Source of the DNA: Bactericera cockerelli
Taxonomy: Eukaryota; Arthropoda; Insecta; Hemiptera; Triozidae
Direction of reading: 5' to 3'
Assembly (NCBI GenBank): GCA_024516035.1
Contig: CM044961.1
Location: 18,605,374 to 18,669,373 of the forward strand
Length of the DNA stretch: 64,000 nt
The translations under genes and the position numbers were made by a program. Within the stretch, counting starts at the first letter, position 1. Every line of letters begins with the position of its first letter. Shown piece after piece: positions 1-11,745 of the stretch. The notes beneath the pieces are model-generated. The model had not been told where the DNA came from. It did not search any database and saw only the letters and a list, made by a program, of their open reading frames with translations.

Positions 1-215
1 AAATTTTCTCAAGTCCTAGCTCGTACACAATGAATATCATCACACATTTCTAGAATACTGCACAATTATTATCATTAGTACGGTAAACAAACTCAAAATC
101 TTTAGATACTGAAAAAGCAACTCTATAAATCTTGTCCAATTTATGTGGCAGCACCCCAAAACATATTCCCACCGGCCGCGCTTGGTATGTACGGTAGTCC
201 TGATGATGGGAGGCT
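1..215 (+). repeat. Dispersed repeat, family G (copy 1)
   Basis: The sequence resembles segments at 17770-17950 and 24655-24840 in the same orientation and 29148-29345 in reverse. The shared parts are a start near CCTAGCTCGTAC, a middle ATCATCACACATTTCTAGAA and an end near TTTATGTGGCAGCACCC followed by a GC-rich ACCGGCCGCGC block. It has no coding capacity. I see no clear RNA polymerase III boxes, so it is called only an interspersed repeat. Confidence 0.65.
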
Positions 216-561
216 ATACAGGGCCTGGAACTCCCAGTGAACTCTAATTAGATAGATTTCACTGAAAACTCCTAGGAGGTATGAACTTTACAGGCACTTG
301 AGAAAGCTTTCTAAAGCAACACGACGCCAAAGCGGCGTTCAACGTTCCATGAACGCGAAAAGTTGAGGTATTTAGGTTACACGAAGTTTGTTAGCTTTCT
401 ACAGATCCTCTATCAGTCATCAAAAATAATTCTGAAAATGAAAAAAAAAAAAAAAAAATGAGAGACAGGATTATCTTCGCCGTTGGCTAAGATAATCTAG
501 ATTTTTCATCTTAATACATCTGTAGAAAAAAAAACATCTAAAAATGATTTGTCTATTCCAG
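216..561 (+). other. dimm 5' flank or intron, no gene seen
   Basis: This stretch holds an A-rich run near 440-458 and no coding signal. It ends in TCTATTCCAG (acceptor at 560-561), so the first dimm coding exon probably follows a 5' UTR intron whose donor lies further upstream or outside the window. Confidence 0.4.
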
Positions 562-573
562 GTTTGAACTAGC

Positions 574-3502
574 ATGCACTCGTCAGAGAAGATAGCCACC
601 GGGGTCGGGGATGTGAGCACTGGAAGCAGCGGGAGTGGGGGTTCGGACTCGGGCTCCGTCAGTTTGGACTACTGGCGGGAGGATGACGAGGACTGTGATA
701 TCGAGGTCACTTCGGACTATGACGTCAGCGGGAAATCGGCAGGGTCTGGCAAGAGTTCACTCATAGGTGAGGGCGTGAATTCTTTCACACGAAGTAATAA
801 TAATAATACTCTGAAATTATTCATAGTCTTAATGCCAAACATTGTAACAAAATCTGATTTTATTACAAAAAAAATCATCTATGTCCCGTCCCGGTAGCTC
901 GGTGGTAAAGGCGGCACTCTGTGAATCCACAGGTTCCAGAGGTCGTGAGTTCGAAACCCAGCCGGGACACGACAAGTTATTCTCCCATTTGGGATTTTTA
1001 CCACATAATAATATGTCTTGGGCTTACTGCTGGAATAATGGGACTTTAATAGTTCTTATCGGGCAGTATAAATAGGGCGATATTATTATTATTATCTATC
1101 TACTCTTTAGTAGAAGGTTACCACCAGGTGAGGTTAATGCACAAAGCTGTTTCTACCACCTAACCTTCAGAGTCTTATTATTATGTGGTCACAAACTCAA
1201 ATGAATGAGGAAAAATTCATGCACTGGGTGGGATTCGAACCAATGGATTCCTACGCTACCTTGATTACCAGACTAGAGCGTTAACCACTTGACTACCAGT
1301 GCAGTATTATACCGAAGTACTCATACGAATACCATAGAAGCTAGTACACGTCTATAGTACAATAGCAAAGATCGACCACACGGTATGAAAAAGAAAATTT
1401 GCTAGATTATAATTATGCCGATCTGCCATGTCGTGTGATCCACCGTTAGTTTTACTGGTTGTTCATTAACAAAGGGTATGATAGGAAAAAATCATAGGAA
1501 AACAAAAATCCAAGCTTTTGGCTTAGGTTTTAGACCAAATAAAGGTCTACGAAATTCAAATTCCATGTTTGTCTCTGAGTAGGTAAATAATAAAATTACT
1601 CGAGATGTCTTGTACAGTATGCCGTATTGCATAACAAGTTAATTTTTCAGGCACTCATAAAAATACTATGGACCAGAGTACCTACTACCTATTGTGACGT
1701 GCTCTAGCTCAGGCGTACATGGTGAATCAGGATGTTTTTTGGTCTTATTACTCAATACAAAGGTTTTAAACCAAAGTGCATATTGGAACGACGAAATTTT
1801 ACTTTAATTTATTCTACTGTTGTTTATAAAATTATTTCAATCAACATTCCACGAATCCGCAATTAGAATAGATATTCGTAATTTATTTTATGTAAAGTTC
1901 GTCACAATAAGCTTGTAAAATTCTGTGACAATCTTTGCGTTTTGTGGACATCGCACATTTTATTTAGCGTCTCCTAATTTATTCCTCCCACTTTCGCAGA
2001 TTTTTCGGACAGTTCGGATAATGACGATCAAGAACCTTCGTCGCGCAAATGCTCCAAACTTCTCAAGCGCAAATTCCACCTGGACGGTCATCACCATGAC
2101 AACCACAGCGATCACCATGGTAACCATAGTCATCACCATGGAAACTCAGCAGCAGCGCGGAGGAAAAGGAACGCACTTTCCGCGCGGGAGAGAAATCTGA
2201 GAAGACTGGAGAGCAATGAGCGGGAGCGGATGCGTATGCACTCCCTCAATGATGCGTTCGAAGTAAGCAGAGCTTTCTCTTTAGAAATCGATTAATAGCT
2301 GGATTATATTCGTTGGTTAAAAATTAAGGTACATTTATAATAATAAAAAAAATAAATAACTCTTTCCTTATTACAAAATCGCAACGAGGCGTGATGATTG
2401 CCTTGAGCAATCTCTGCCATCCCTTTCGCCACTTTGACTCGTGAAAAGTTATAGATTTAACAAAGTGAGAAATAAACGGAGAATAAATAATAAACCTGCA
2501 TTTAAAAACAACATGGCCCTAAAAATCATAAGAATCAATGAATACATTAATAAATGACCTATTTATTGAACGCATATCAAATTGTACGTGCCATAAATTG
2601 ACAAACATTTAAAACTAATAATAATTTATTATTATTTATTCCAGCAACTCAGAGAAGTTATCCCTCATGTGAAAATGGAGCGGAAGCTGTCCAAAATAGA
2701 AACCCTAACGCTGGCCAAGAACTACATCATGGCCCTCACCAATGTGATTTGTGAAATGCGGGGGGACGAAAAACCGTACACGTAAGTCATTGAAGTAGAT
2801 TAGTTTGCTAAGAGGTTAGCCGTTAGCAACTTTATTTCATAAAACAACAGTTTGGCCTTGAGAATTATTTATCTAACCCTATCGCCTTGTTAAATCACCG
2901 TAAATTGGCGAACAAAATACAATAGATGAATCTCACTCTTAAGTGGAGCTATTTATTACATGAGTCTTTAGGCTTAGGCCATGGTATCGATTTCCACATA
3001 GCATCGTTTGACTTCTTTAAAAGACCCTTTTCTTTCGAGCAGATTTGTCAAGGCAAAGGCACTGCCAACTTTGTAACGAGTAAAAGTTTTTATAGATGCC
3101 TCAAAGTTAAATTAAGTATACAATGTGCTTTATTTTAAATATTGACAAGATAAAACACATTCATATAAATTTAATGGGCTCTTTAATTCAAATGGGGAAT
3201 AAATCTAGGTGATGAGAGGAATTAATTTTACAATAAATGGACATCATGCTATGAATTAGTCCAGATGACAATGAATCCTAGTCTCACATTATTTATATGA
3301 AATACGTTACAAAGATAATGTGAAACTTACTGCATTTATGTTACGTATAAAATCGTAGGTAAAACAGGAAAATAATTTAATTGAAAATTGCTTTGATTTC
3401 AGATTTCTGGACGTGGATTGTGGCAGTGATACGGAAGGACTGGACTCAGGGCATTCTCAAGAATTAGTTAACAATTTAAATCCAGTCACTTCCCCCCTGT
3501 GA
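574..3502 (+). CDS. dimm: Dimmed-type bHLH transcription factor (Mist1/BHLHA15 family)
   Basis: Four coding exons, 574-766, 2000-2262, 2645-2781 and 3403-3502, join with GT/AG sites and matching phases into 230 residues. The bHLH lies at about residues 118-190: a basic region containing [15 protein letters not shown] and a second helix containing [12 protein letters not shown], the Dimmed/Mist1 signature. The N-terminus is Ser/Gly- and acid-rich ([12 protein letters not shown], about 17-28), and a His-rich tract precedes the basic region (about 95-113). In flies DIMM is a nuclear E-box-binding factor that drives the dense-core-vesicle programme of neuroendocrine cells; the same role here is inferred from family. 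The intron after residue 152 falls inside the bHLH. The ATG at 574 is chosen because stops lie just 5' of it in the same exon. A polyadenylation hexamer AATAAA occurs at 3953. The product is shorter than the fly protein but close to vertebrate Mist1. Confidence 0.92.
888..1095 (+). mobile_element. tRNA-derived SINE, family T1, in dimm intron 1
   Basis: The tRNA-like head at 888-968 has perfectly paired acceptor ends (GTCCCGG and CCGGGAC), an A-box-like TAGCTCGGTGGTAAAGG and a B-box GAGTTCGAAACCC. A tRNA-unrelated body (ACATAATAATATGTCTTGGG, then TCGGGCAGTATAAATAGGGC) follows, ending in a (TTA)n tail. Related copies are at 33913-34078 (+), 34079-34220 (-) and 48494-48695 (-). The anticodon arm does not fold properly, so this is not a tRNA gene. 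Confidence 0.8.
1221..1302 (-). repeat. tRNA-like pseudogene or SINE head
   Basis: On the minus strand the ends GCACTGG and CCAGTGC can form a complete 7 bp acceptor stem. There is an A-box-like GTCAAGTGGTTAACGC and a B-box GGTTCGAATCCC. The T-arm pairs at only about three of five positions and no clean anticodon arm is visible. It lies in dimm intron 1. Confidence 0.55.
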
Positions 3503-4069
3503 TACATAGCTGTGTGGGCTGTCCTTGGGCTGATTCATATTTACCAACAGTCCATTCTTCCACTGGCTAATTCACCAAATACTCGTTTTCTTGTTCGTAT
3601 GCGATACCGTCTATCTGACATAGTGCATTTAGAACGTTATTATTTCGCAAAGTTACCACTTCTCTTAATGCGCGTGCTTATTTGATACCTATATTAATTT
3701 GGGGGAAAAAGTACCAGCTCATTTCTTGAAAAAGTTCTCATTGACTCGTGAAACGACAATGCACCAAGATAAGTTTAATCTTTCATAGACTATTTTTAGG
3801 TTTTGTAATTCCCTCTGTCGCTTCTTTTTCCGAAATGATTCACTCATAAAAACGGTATATGGAAATTCTTAGGCTTTTTTTAACACTGCCATTTCATTTA
3901 AAATTGTTTCTCGAAAATAATGTGGCTTGGATTACCTTGATGAGGCTTAGCAAATAAAACATTTCATTAATACTAGAAACTAGAACCTATTCAGGGGCAA
4001 GGACTCTGAATGTTACAGACCTCTCTTTAAATAAATATTCATTAAAAAAAATCTGGTGTAAACATCACA
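3503..4069 (+). other. dimm 3' UTR and flank
   Basis: AT-rich sequence after the dimm stop codon. AATAAA at 3953-3958 is the first good polyadenylation hexamer and would give a 3' UTR of about 470 bases. No open frame of note is seen. Confidence 0.4.
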
Positions 4070-4713
4070 CGACTTTCCTTATCATATTAGGAATGGAAAC
4101 GGGACCAAAAGCCCCTGGTGACTTAAAGGTAACATTTATCTAAAAATTAACATCAAATTCGTAATCAGCACCTTAAAATCATTGGATTTGATATGTCACA
4201 ACTCCCATCTAGGATGAATACTAAAAAAGTTAGTCCAAGCGGGTCCCCCACAAAATACCGGTAAATTGGGGCCGAGTTCAAAAAAGTTCAAGATATCAAA
4301 AAAATGATTAGAATAGACTCCTATTATTTTTTTTAATCTAAGAAAATGTTGTTCTCTAACTTTTTTTGTATCTTTAACCAATTCATAGAAACGGCGCTTG
4401 CGGCCAATATTTGCGGCCCTGCGGCCGCATTCTGCGGCCGATTGCAACCAAAAGTTTCGTGGTTCGTCTGGTGTATAAAATTAATTTCCATACCAAATTT
4501 CAAGTCTCTAGCTCTTACCGTTCTTGAGATATCCTGTTCACACACACACAGACACACAGACACACAGACACACAGACAGACGCACGGACCAATGGCTGAA
4601 AACAACTTTTTTGGTATCCTGAGGCTATGATTCGTCCAGAAATGTGAAAAACTGGGTAGGTCAAATTTTCGACGAATACAATACTTTCCTTATTATAGGA
4701 TAAGGAAAGTAAA
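4070..4713. mobile_element. Non-autonomous DNA-type element with inverted ends
   Basis: The left end reads GACTTTCCTTATCATATTAGG and the right end ATTATAGGATAAGGAAAGTA, which are imperfect inverted repeats, each also partly self-complementary. Inside are a GC-rich palindromic block (GCGGCCGCATTCTGCGGCCG) and a (CACACAGA)n run at 4539-4580. Internal design resembles the elements at 33218-33905 and 40184-40830 (terminal palindrome, AGACGG/GGAC motif, ATGAAACGTCCAGAAATATG-like end). No transposase is encoded. Confidence 0.55.
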
Positions 4714-5699
4714 AAAGAAGAACCTATTCAGGAAACGAATTGGTTTCTATCAAAAAAGTAATTTCAAGGCACAACTGTCTGCAGAGATACAAGGACTAAA
4801 GTGTCCCTTATTCTTGCCAAGAGTTCAAAGATTTAATTATTTGATAAATTACCTAACAGTTTAGTTTAGTCGACGAAGGAAGAAACTAGAAAGAAATACA
4901 CATATTTGTAACTGGTAATTTGCTTGAAGAAAACCACAATAAATTAAGTATTAAGAAGCTTTATCTGTGAAATATTTTACTTTTAGTTATTTTAAATTAA
5001 TTAGTATATCCCTTGCTAAATGTATACGTAAAATTATACATTATTTTAGTTACACATTGAAAGTTCTATGTAGGTCAACCTTTTTCATTGCTAAGTATTT
5101 TACAATTTTACCATTTATTAGTATAAATCGAATTTATATAGGATTTTGTCAACCGTCTTAAACGTTATATTTATATGTCCAATAAAAGATAAAATTAATA
5201 TAGTAAGATGTTTATGACAGAATTATTTTACACGTTGGCTTTTGATTCTATTCTGTCCTTCAATATTTGTTATTATTGGGGAAATTAGATGATAAGATGT
5301 ACAAAAGATCTACGTACCATAAGTGAGTTTATAGAAACACAATTGAATTATTTCGCAAAAATAAATAATGAAACTTTTTATTTACAATAAAACAAAAATT
5401 CGAACGTAAAAATAATTGACGACAGAGAATGCAATATTCTTCAAAATATGTTCGCAAACTCTAATATATTTTTTTTAAATACCCTTCAAAAGATATACCA
5501 GCTAATAATAGTCGTGCTTTTATCTATGTACAGTACATAATAACTATATCAGAACTCAATGATTATCACATTCGTCCCATCAATTTGGACCAAATAGCTA
5601 GGACTTTCGATCACTTGAGGGAAGCACGTTTTGTTTAGTAGGAAAGTTTATGCGCAGTTTTGAAAATGGGTACTCATATGTCCCATTTGTTTTCATTTT
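4714..5699. other. AT-rich intergenic DNA, nothing recognised
   Basis: No open frame with coding character, no RNA gene and no clear repeat boundary could be found in this roughly 1 kb stretch between the 4070-4713 element and the SINE at 5700. Confidence 0.4.
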
Positions 5700-5935
5700 T
5701 TCTGTGTTTAGCTTGTCCATCCCGTATTATGCCTCCCCTCTGATGGGCGAGAAGTGACACAATACTCCCCAATTAGATACTGGGTCAACACGAGCGCACC
5801 GGGAGGTGTCCCTTACAAAAAACTACGAACAAATTTGAATACAATTTTTGGTCGGCTCTAGAATTTGAACCCGGTACCTTCCGCATAGCAAGCGATTATC
5901 TTACCACTGTGCTAATCGTGTATGATCATATCCAT
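5700..5935 (-). mobile_element. tRNA-derived SINE, family T2
   Basis: In minus orientation the tRNA-like head is at the right (A-box about 5905-5930, B-box region near 5862-5875, degraded). The body contains TGATGGGCGAGAAGTGACAC and ACTGGGTCAACACGAGCGCA. It matches the better preserved copy at 34470-34755 (-) and the CpG-decayed copy at 20262-20500 (+). Confidence 0.7.
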
Positions 5936-6422
5936 CTTCGCTACGATTCAGCACGTCAAATTATTGATTTTATACCATGATAGGAATAAAATAAAAGCCT
6001 AATAAGAACGCGTTCTTTTCTTTTCAAGCAAATGAGTATTGCCATTCATCGCGGCAATGCTACAAGTATCTCGCACTACTTAGAAACAGACAAGATTTTG
6101 TATTTTGTTAATAAATAAAACAAAGTCTTGCAATTGGTCCATGATGAATTTTATAATCAGAAGAAACCTCTTGGGTTTCTGATATTTCAAAAGTTAAATT
6201 TGAAATAAATCTTCAAATCAACAGCAATCACTTTCGAGCTAACAAGAATTATCGCCTAACAATTATCACTTTAGACCCCTTTGAGATTGGAACCTTTGCC
6301 AGAAATTCACATATGCTAGTACCTTATATCACCACTGCAGCATTAAACTGGGATTGAAATGACTTTGTGGAATGGCGTGTTGCTTCTATCGGGTCTACTT
6401 TAGAAGTAGACAGAGATGTACT

Positions 6423-8477
6423 TCAGAAGTAGATGATGACGAGGAATATGATGACCAATGTCACAGCCATGCCTGCGAGCAGAATGTACTTATCCTCCTT
6501 GACCCGCTTCTCTATGATTCTCATGGTGGTGTTGGAGAGGCCCAGTGTGTTGGCAATGTTGCGGATCCTCAGCTGAGTGCTCTTCATAGTCATGCCTTGC
6601 TCGCGGATGTTACTCAGCATGGCCATGCCTGCGTGCAAGAGTTCATCTGTCCGAGTGTTCACATTCTGGAGAAGAGGAGAAAAAATTAAATATAATGAAT
6701 AATAATAATTAATAATAATAATTCCGTGTCCGTGAGATAGGGACAGATACCTAAATCACGGTGGTGAAAGGATTATATGGATAATATAATTAATTATTAG
6801 AGCCGATCCTCGTGGCTCAGTGGTTAAGAGCATTGGTTGCTGACCCGGAGGTTGCGGGTTCGAATCCCGGCCGGAGCGGAAAATTCCGACCGAGTTTTTC
6901 CGTTTCCGGAATGGCATGGATGTAAAGGTAAAGTGCCCTGAAGTAATGCGAAAGCGGTTCCGGGGCACAACTACCTTTAAAAAAAATTGAGTTCGTATTA
7001 AGGAACTAAAATGCTGAGTGTGTACTAATGTCCTGATATCAGGGTCGGTCACCGACCACGACTAAGATAACTTTTTTTGACTTATTAGAAGAAATATGTA
7101 TACCTTTTCTACATCGGCAAAGTTGGTTATCTTATTGATTTTGTGTTAATCACAATCGTGAAATGACACTAATTGCTCAAACTAGCTTTACTAAATATAG
7201 CTTGACTTAGCCACTTATGACAACCATCTGAGGTATAAGTAAGTGAAGTTGGGTTACGAATCCGCAGCTTCTTGGATCCAGCTACTAAGGTCGGTCATCC
7301 TCAATAAGGGTAATACTCGTAGGATCGAAAAATATCTTTATGACAGAGTTTTATGCTTCAGAAAATGAACACAATACTTCTCTAAGCTCTAAGTTTAGTA
7401 TAGCTGTAGACTTCGGAATTATTATGTTCGCTATCGTAAAAAAGAGAAGAAAAAATTGCTTCAATTTTTAAACAATAACACGTTGTCTAGATCACTCTAG
7501 ACTTTTTGTCAAGGGGCGATATTACTCACACTTTAATGTTTAAACATTAAACAAATTGTCTAGTGTTGAATTGACTTAGGATGATTAAGTTTAAACATCC
7601 TGATGATAATTATTTCGAACGGGAGTTTTACCCAACGACGCGACAGGGGTTATTGTGGATAGCTAAAAACCCTGCTATTTGGTTTGATTTCAAAAAAATG
7701 GAAAATATAATAATTGAGGAGTGCACGCGAAAGCGCTAAACCCGTCGTCGCCATGACAAAAATTCTAATTACCACTAAGGATTGTTGGTGTTGCAGATTG
7801 TGGTCTATAAGAATGGTTGTGTTTTCACAGTCAGTGGCAGTAAATCTTCTGCTCAACAATTGCTCCCTCTCAATCTCATCTTGTTTCTTCCTCTGCTTGG
7901 CAAACTGATAGCTCCGGAATGCCGCCTGCAGATGCTGCAAGTCGTATTTGAGTTGGTCCACTTTTAGCTTACTGTTGTGCCTTTTGTTGGGAGGTTCTTT
8001 AAACAACATGATGGATAATTTTTCACAGTTTCTGAAATAAAAGGGATATCAAACTTACTTGAGTACAGTGCTCAAAATACTGGTGATATCAAGTTTTATT
8101 GGGGTTCTAGATGGGTTAAACAAATTATCTTGTCCCAAAAGATAGTTCATAAATGAAATCAACCACCGTTATGACATTAAACTTTTAAATTCCTTGTTAC
8201 TACGAGAAAAGTTTTGCTGATCAACTTTAAAGCAGAGGCATACTTCGGGATGGGCAAGCAACAACACAGACATGGCTACTAAAAAAGGGCTGTTACACAC
8301 TTATCTTTTTTTTTTCTTCTTAAAAACAAATAGAACTTACTTTGAAATAGAACCAAGTCTTTCTTGTATCTCACTATCTGTTCTATCACTGTCATCACCA
8401 ACAATTCTATCCAGATTATGAAAATATTCTTGAGTCTCTAACACCAGCCTATTAGTTTGGTGATAAAGAGCTTCCAT
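6423..8477 (-). CDS. GOSR2: Membrin / Golgi SNAP receptor complex member 2 (Qb-SNARE)
   Basis: Three minus-strand exons, 8477-8341, 8031-7773 and 6665-6423, splice with GT/AG sites and phases 2 and 0 to 212 residues, the usual length of this family. Residues 1-46 form the N-terminal helix (MEALYHQTNRLVLETQEYF). A basic linker follows with KLKVDQLKYDLQHLQAAF and LLSRRFT. The SNARE motif is at about 130-188, with IANTLGLSNTTMRIIEKR at its end, and a C-terminal membrane anchor (LLAGMAVTLVIIFLVIIYF) lacks any lumenal tail, as in a tail-anchored protein. Membrin works in ER-to-Golgi and intra-Golgi fusion with syntaxin-5, Bet1 and Sec22/Ykt6 partners. The first intron is 309 bp; the second (6666-7772) carries tRNA-like repeats. 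RPAP3 lies upstream on the same strand. Confidence 0.93.
6722..7060 (+). mobile_element. SINE cluster in membrin intron 2
   Basis: A fragment at 6722-6790 (CCGTGAGATAGGGACAGAT, then ATCACGGTGGTGAAAGGATT) matches the family S end seen at 16143-16210 and 32233-32300. Next to it, a tRNA-like head at about 6803-6880 has an A-box TGGCTCAGTGGTTAAGAGC and B-box GGTTCGAATCCC, followed by an unrelated body with GGAATGGCATGGATG and GGGTCGGTCACCGACC. The acceptor ends do not pair, so it is not a tRNA gene. Confidence 0.65.
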
Positions 8478-10101
8478 GTTGACTTGCCCTGAAAAAAAAA
8501 ATAGAAATGTTCAATAAAAAAAAAAAAAATATTTTCTTCTTCAAAAGGTACTATCAACCGTAGGGCCGTAGGGGGTGAATCACACTCAAACACAGACTGT
8601 CCAAGTTTTCTTGAAAAAAAAAAACTGCTAGATTGCATAGTGATCTACAGCTTAAAAAATGGTATTTACATTGAAATTCATGAGCTGCCAGAATGTAGAA
8701 CCAACCAGTATAAGAAATGTCTGATTTTGGGTAAAGATGACTCTCAGAACTCAAACCAGATGAGTATTTTTTGTTTTTGTTTATCCACATTATTTTAAGT
8801 GTAGCACTTTTACACCTCTAGAAATCCCAACCAACATTTTTTTTTTTTTTTTTTTTTATCTCTGCTGGGACCATTTCTATCTGGTTTTATTTTTTGTACA
8901 TCTGTTATCTCCTAATACACAGAGTTCAATGGGAACATGAGTTAACATGCAGTAATTTTGAGCAGCAGTTTGGATTATTTATTTACAAAATTAGAATCTT
9001 GGGTCCACTCGGAAAGCTTTAATATGCCCATTCTGGCCCAATTTTTGTGATACTTGACCAATGTTGTACTCCTATTTTATATTTATTATAAAATAATTAA
9101 GGATTTATTTTAGGTAAAATGTGTAAAAAAATATAAAAGTTTAACCCACTGTTTTGACTGACTGATCACGCCTAAATAATTGTGTTTCAATTGGCATTTT
9201 GAGTATTTATAGTTGGACCGTAAGCAATGAAATGAAACAATATAAAATGACAGTATTAAACAATTTCAATCAAACTTTATTCACAATATTTTATGCATTT
9301 ACAAAAGTTGAGAATTTAATTTTTTTCCAAGGATTGAAATCTTATCAAAAAAAAGGACTGAACCCCAACAATAAACATAGGTAATACAATACCAGAAAAG
9401 TATGTTAACATTTATAAAGTTTGATCAAGGCTGATGATGACTACAACAGGACTGTTAAAATTGGGATAGCCCTCTTGTTTCTTTTTAAAAGTTAACAACA
9501 ACTTAACAGAGGGTAGTTTGGAAAATCTTACAGTGGGCAATTTTGGTACTATGTAGTACTAGGTCATGAGTCAAGAAATGCTCTATCTTTTGGAGCGAAG
9601 CAGCTTTGTATATGATATGAGCCCTCAAACTTCAATGACTCAATATTTACATTATTATTGTAAATCTGTTCAAAAAACTGTGTATTTTTTTATTATTCTG
9701 TGGTTGGAACAGATTAAAACTACAAAAAGGATAGATTATATGCATAATGGTTTATTCAAAAGTGGTCAATCCTCAGATATGTTCCTGCAGAAAGACTTGT
9801 CTTTTTTTGTAGTATAAAGTGATATGCTAAAGGAATGATTCCAAGCAATATTGATAAATCAATAAAACAATATAAAAAAAAGGTATCTTTTTATCAGAGA
9901 AAGATATTGTAAAATCAAGATTGAGAACTGCATTTTTTAATTAAACCAGGGAAGGACATGCACCCACACACCCACCTTATTAGTTTATGTTTGCAGAAAA
10001 TTACCAGGAAGCAATATAAGGATTGAAGGGGTCATTTTGCACCAACATAGAAAATTAAGTAGTCATACTAAATAGATAATAAAGTTCTATAAAGTTTCAA
10101 A
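8478..10101. other. Membrin upstream region and RPAP3 3' region
   Basis: AT-rich DNA with few CpG dinucleotides and long homopolymer runs (for example T at 8839-8857). It should hold the RPAP3 3' UTR on the minus strand and the membrin promoter; TTTATT at 9275-9280 or about 9751 could be a minus-strand polyadenylation hexamer. No additional exon is recognised. Confidence 0.4.
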
Positions 10102-11745
10102 TCATAGTTCAAAAGCTTGAATCAATTGATTTAATTCACAAGTATTCAGTTGGTGTTTCTCCTCACAGTAGTTCAGCAGTTTGGACAGTAAAGACTTTTC
10201 TGATTGAGTCATAAGCATGACAATACTTGCTAAGCGTGGGGTATTGGCCAGGCCTTGTAAATATTCTCCTATAATGTCTCCATTCTCAACAAATTTACCA
10301 CAGAGACATTGAAGAATATCCAAGAAAGTGAATGTTTCCAGACCATCTTTAAAAATAGCAGGTAGTTCAGATCCCTTGATTTGTTTTAAATACAGGTATA
10401 AATTTTCTTCATTAGACTTCAATGTCCTCCAATGAAGTTCAAATTGAGAACATGTCTTCGGAGCACAAGGGATGTTAACAGTTTCAGTATGTGGCTCTTG
10501 TAAAGATTCATTTTTAACTGAGTTGACAGTTGGTTCTTTCTTAACTTTTACATTTTCATTCAAAATTTTCTTGTAGGGATTTGAATTCTGTAATTCATTC
10601 CAGGCACTCTCTAATATTTCTAACTTTTTCCTCCTCTCTTCTGTTTCACTTTTTAGGTTGTCTTTCATGTTCTCTGTTTCTTGTTTGATATTGATAAGAT
10701 CTTCTTTATTTTTATCATCAATTATTTGTAACTTTCTTGTTTTATCTTCTATTAAAGTTGTTGATCTGGATATTATTGATGAACTTATCCCAGTACTTTC
10801 TGGTTCAATAATGTTGACTTTCACCAGAGGTTTCTTGGATCTTTGATGAGGAGGTATGTTTAGTCGAGGGACTGGTGTATATACAGATGTATCATATGCT
10901 GGAACCCAGCTCAAATCAAGAGGTTTTAATATTCCTTGAGCAGTATTACCAATTCTTGATTTTGATGTTGTATGATTTAATTCCTCTTTCAAGCTTTTAG
11001 AAAGGTCTGATGATTTACTTTGCATATTTTCATTAGGACTGTTCACAGTATGTGGAATGTTAAGCTTTCTACTCAATTCTGACAACTCAACCTCAGCTTG
11101 CTTATTGTTGGGTTCTAATTGTAACACTTTCAGAATATCATTTCTAGCTTCTGCAAATTGACTCAAGGAACGCCTAGCTGATGCCCTACGCAGGTATGCT
11201 TTCACATAGCTGTTATCTAATTTCAGAGAAGAATTGCAATCAGACTCTGCTGAAACATAGTTCTTCATCTTCAAGAAGCACAAAGCACGATTAGCATAGA
11301 ACACAGCATCATGTGGATAAGTTTGAATAGCAACATTGTACTTTTCAATGGCCTCTCCCCATTTGCCTTCTTTCACTAGTTTATTTCCTTGTTCTTTGTT
11401 GTAGACAGCAGTAGCAATTCTATCAAGATCCTCTTCTTCTACATCAGTGTCCTCATCTTCATCTGAATCTGCCTGGTCCATTTCTTCACATACTTTATCT
11501 ACGTCAAATTTATCCCATGATGAATAATCAAAACCAGATATACGCTTTGATTTTAGGTTGGGATCTTCTTTTTTGGCTTTTTTCCTGATCTGGGGCACAT
11601 CTTTTGAACTTGAATGTGAACTGAGCTGCTCGTCCTTCCTTTTCATTTCAGACTCCCAAAGTTTCAATTCACGGGCATAGTGATGAAAATCTTCATTATT
11701 GTTACGAATTTGTCTCTGAATATCAAACTGTTTGGTAGCATCCAT
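10102..11745 (-). CDS. RPAP3: RNA polymerase II-associated protein 3 (R2TP co-chaperone)
   Basis: A single uninterrupted coding exon of 547 residues. The open frame extends 16 codons further 5' but the first ATG is at 11745 (MDATKQFDIQ), so that start is used. Order of parts: an N-terminal helical segment; the family motif FDYSSWDKFDVDKVCEEMD (residues about 72-90); an acidic run; a three-repeat TPR domain (about 115-227, starting EQGNKLVKEGKWGEAIEKYN and including AFYANRALCFLK-like helices and LEPNNKQA) expected to bind the HSP90/HSP70 C-terminus; a Ser/Lys-rich linker; and the C-terminal RPAP3_C fold (about 432-528, FELHWRTLK... MLMTQSEK) that binds RUVBL1/2. RPAP3 joins R2TP with PIH1D1 to assemble polymerase II, snoRNP and PIKK complexes. 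Fly spaghetti is the likely orthologue. It is divergently arranged with PFDN5. Confidence 0.92.
   Translation of the reverse strand: MDATKQFDIQRQIRNNNEDFHHYARELKLWESEMKRKDEQLSSHSSSKDVPQIRKKAKKEDPNLKSKRISGFDYSSWDKFDVDKVCEEMDQADSDEDEDTDVEEEDLDRIATAVYNKEQGNKLVKEGKWGEAIEKYNVAIQTYPHDAVFYANRALCFLKMKNYVSAESDCNSSLKLDNSYVKAYLRRASARRSLSQFAEARNDILKVLQLEPNNKQAEVELSELSRKLNIPHTVNSPNENMQSKSSDLSKSLKEELNHTTSKSRIGNTAQGILKPLDLSWVPAYDTSVYTPVPRLNIPPHQRSKKPLVKVNIIEPESTGISSSIISRSTTLIEDKTRKLQIIDDKNKEDLINIKQETENMKDNLKSETEERRKKLEILESAWNELQNSNPYKKILNENVKVKKEPTVNSVKNESLQEPHTETVNIPCAPKTCSQFELHWRTLKSNEENLYLYLKQIKGSELPAIFKDGLETFTFLDILQCLCGKFVENGDIIGEYLQGLANTPRLASIVMLMTQSEKSLLSKLLNYCEEKHQLNTCELNQLIQAFEL

Noticed and set aside
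888..968. tRNA genes (here and at 1221-1302, 6803-6880, 25885-25955, 34690-34750)
   Set aside because: A- and B-boxes are present but anticodon or T-arms do not fold and repeat bodies follow; these are SINE heads.
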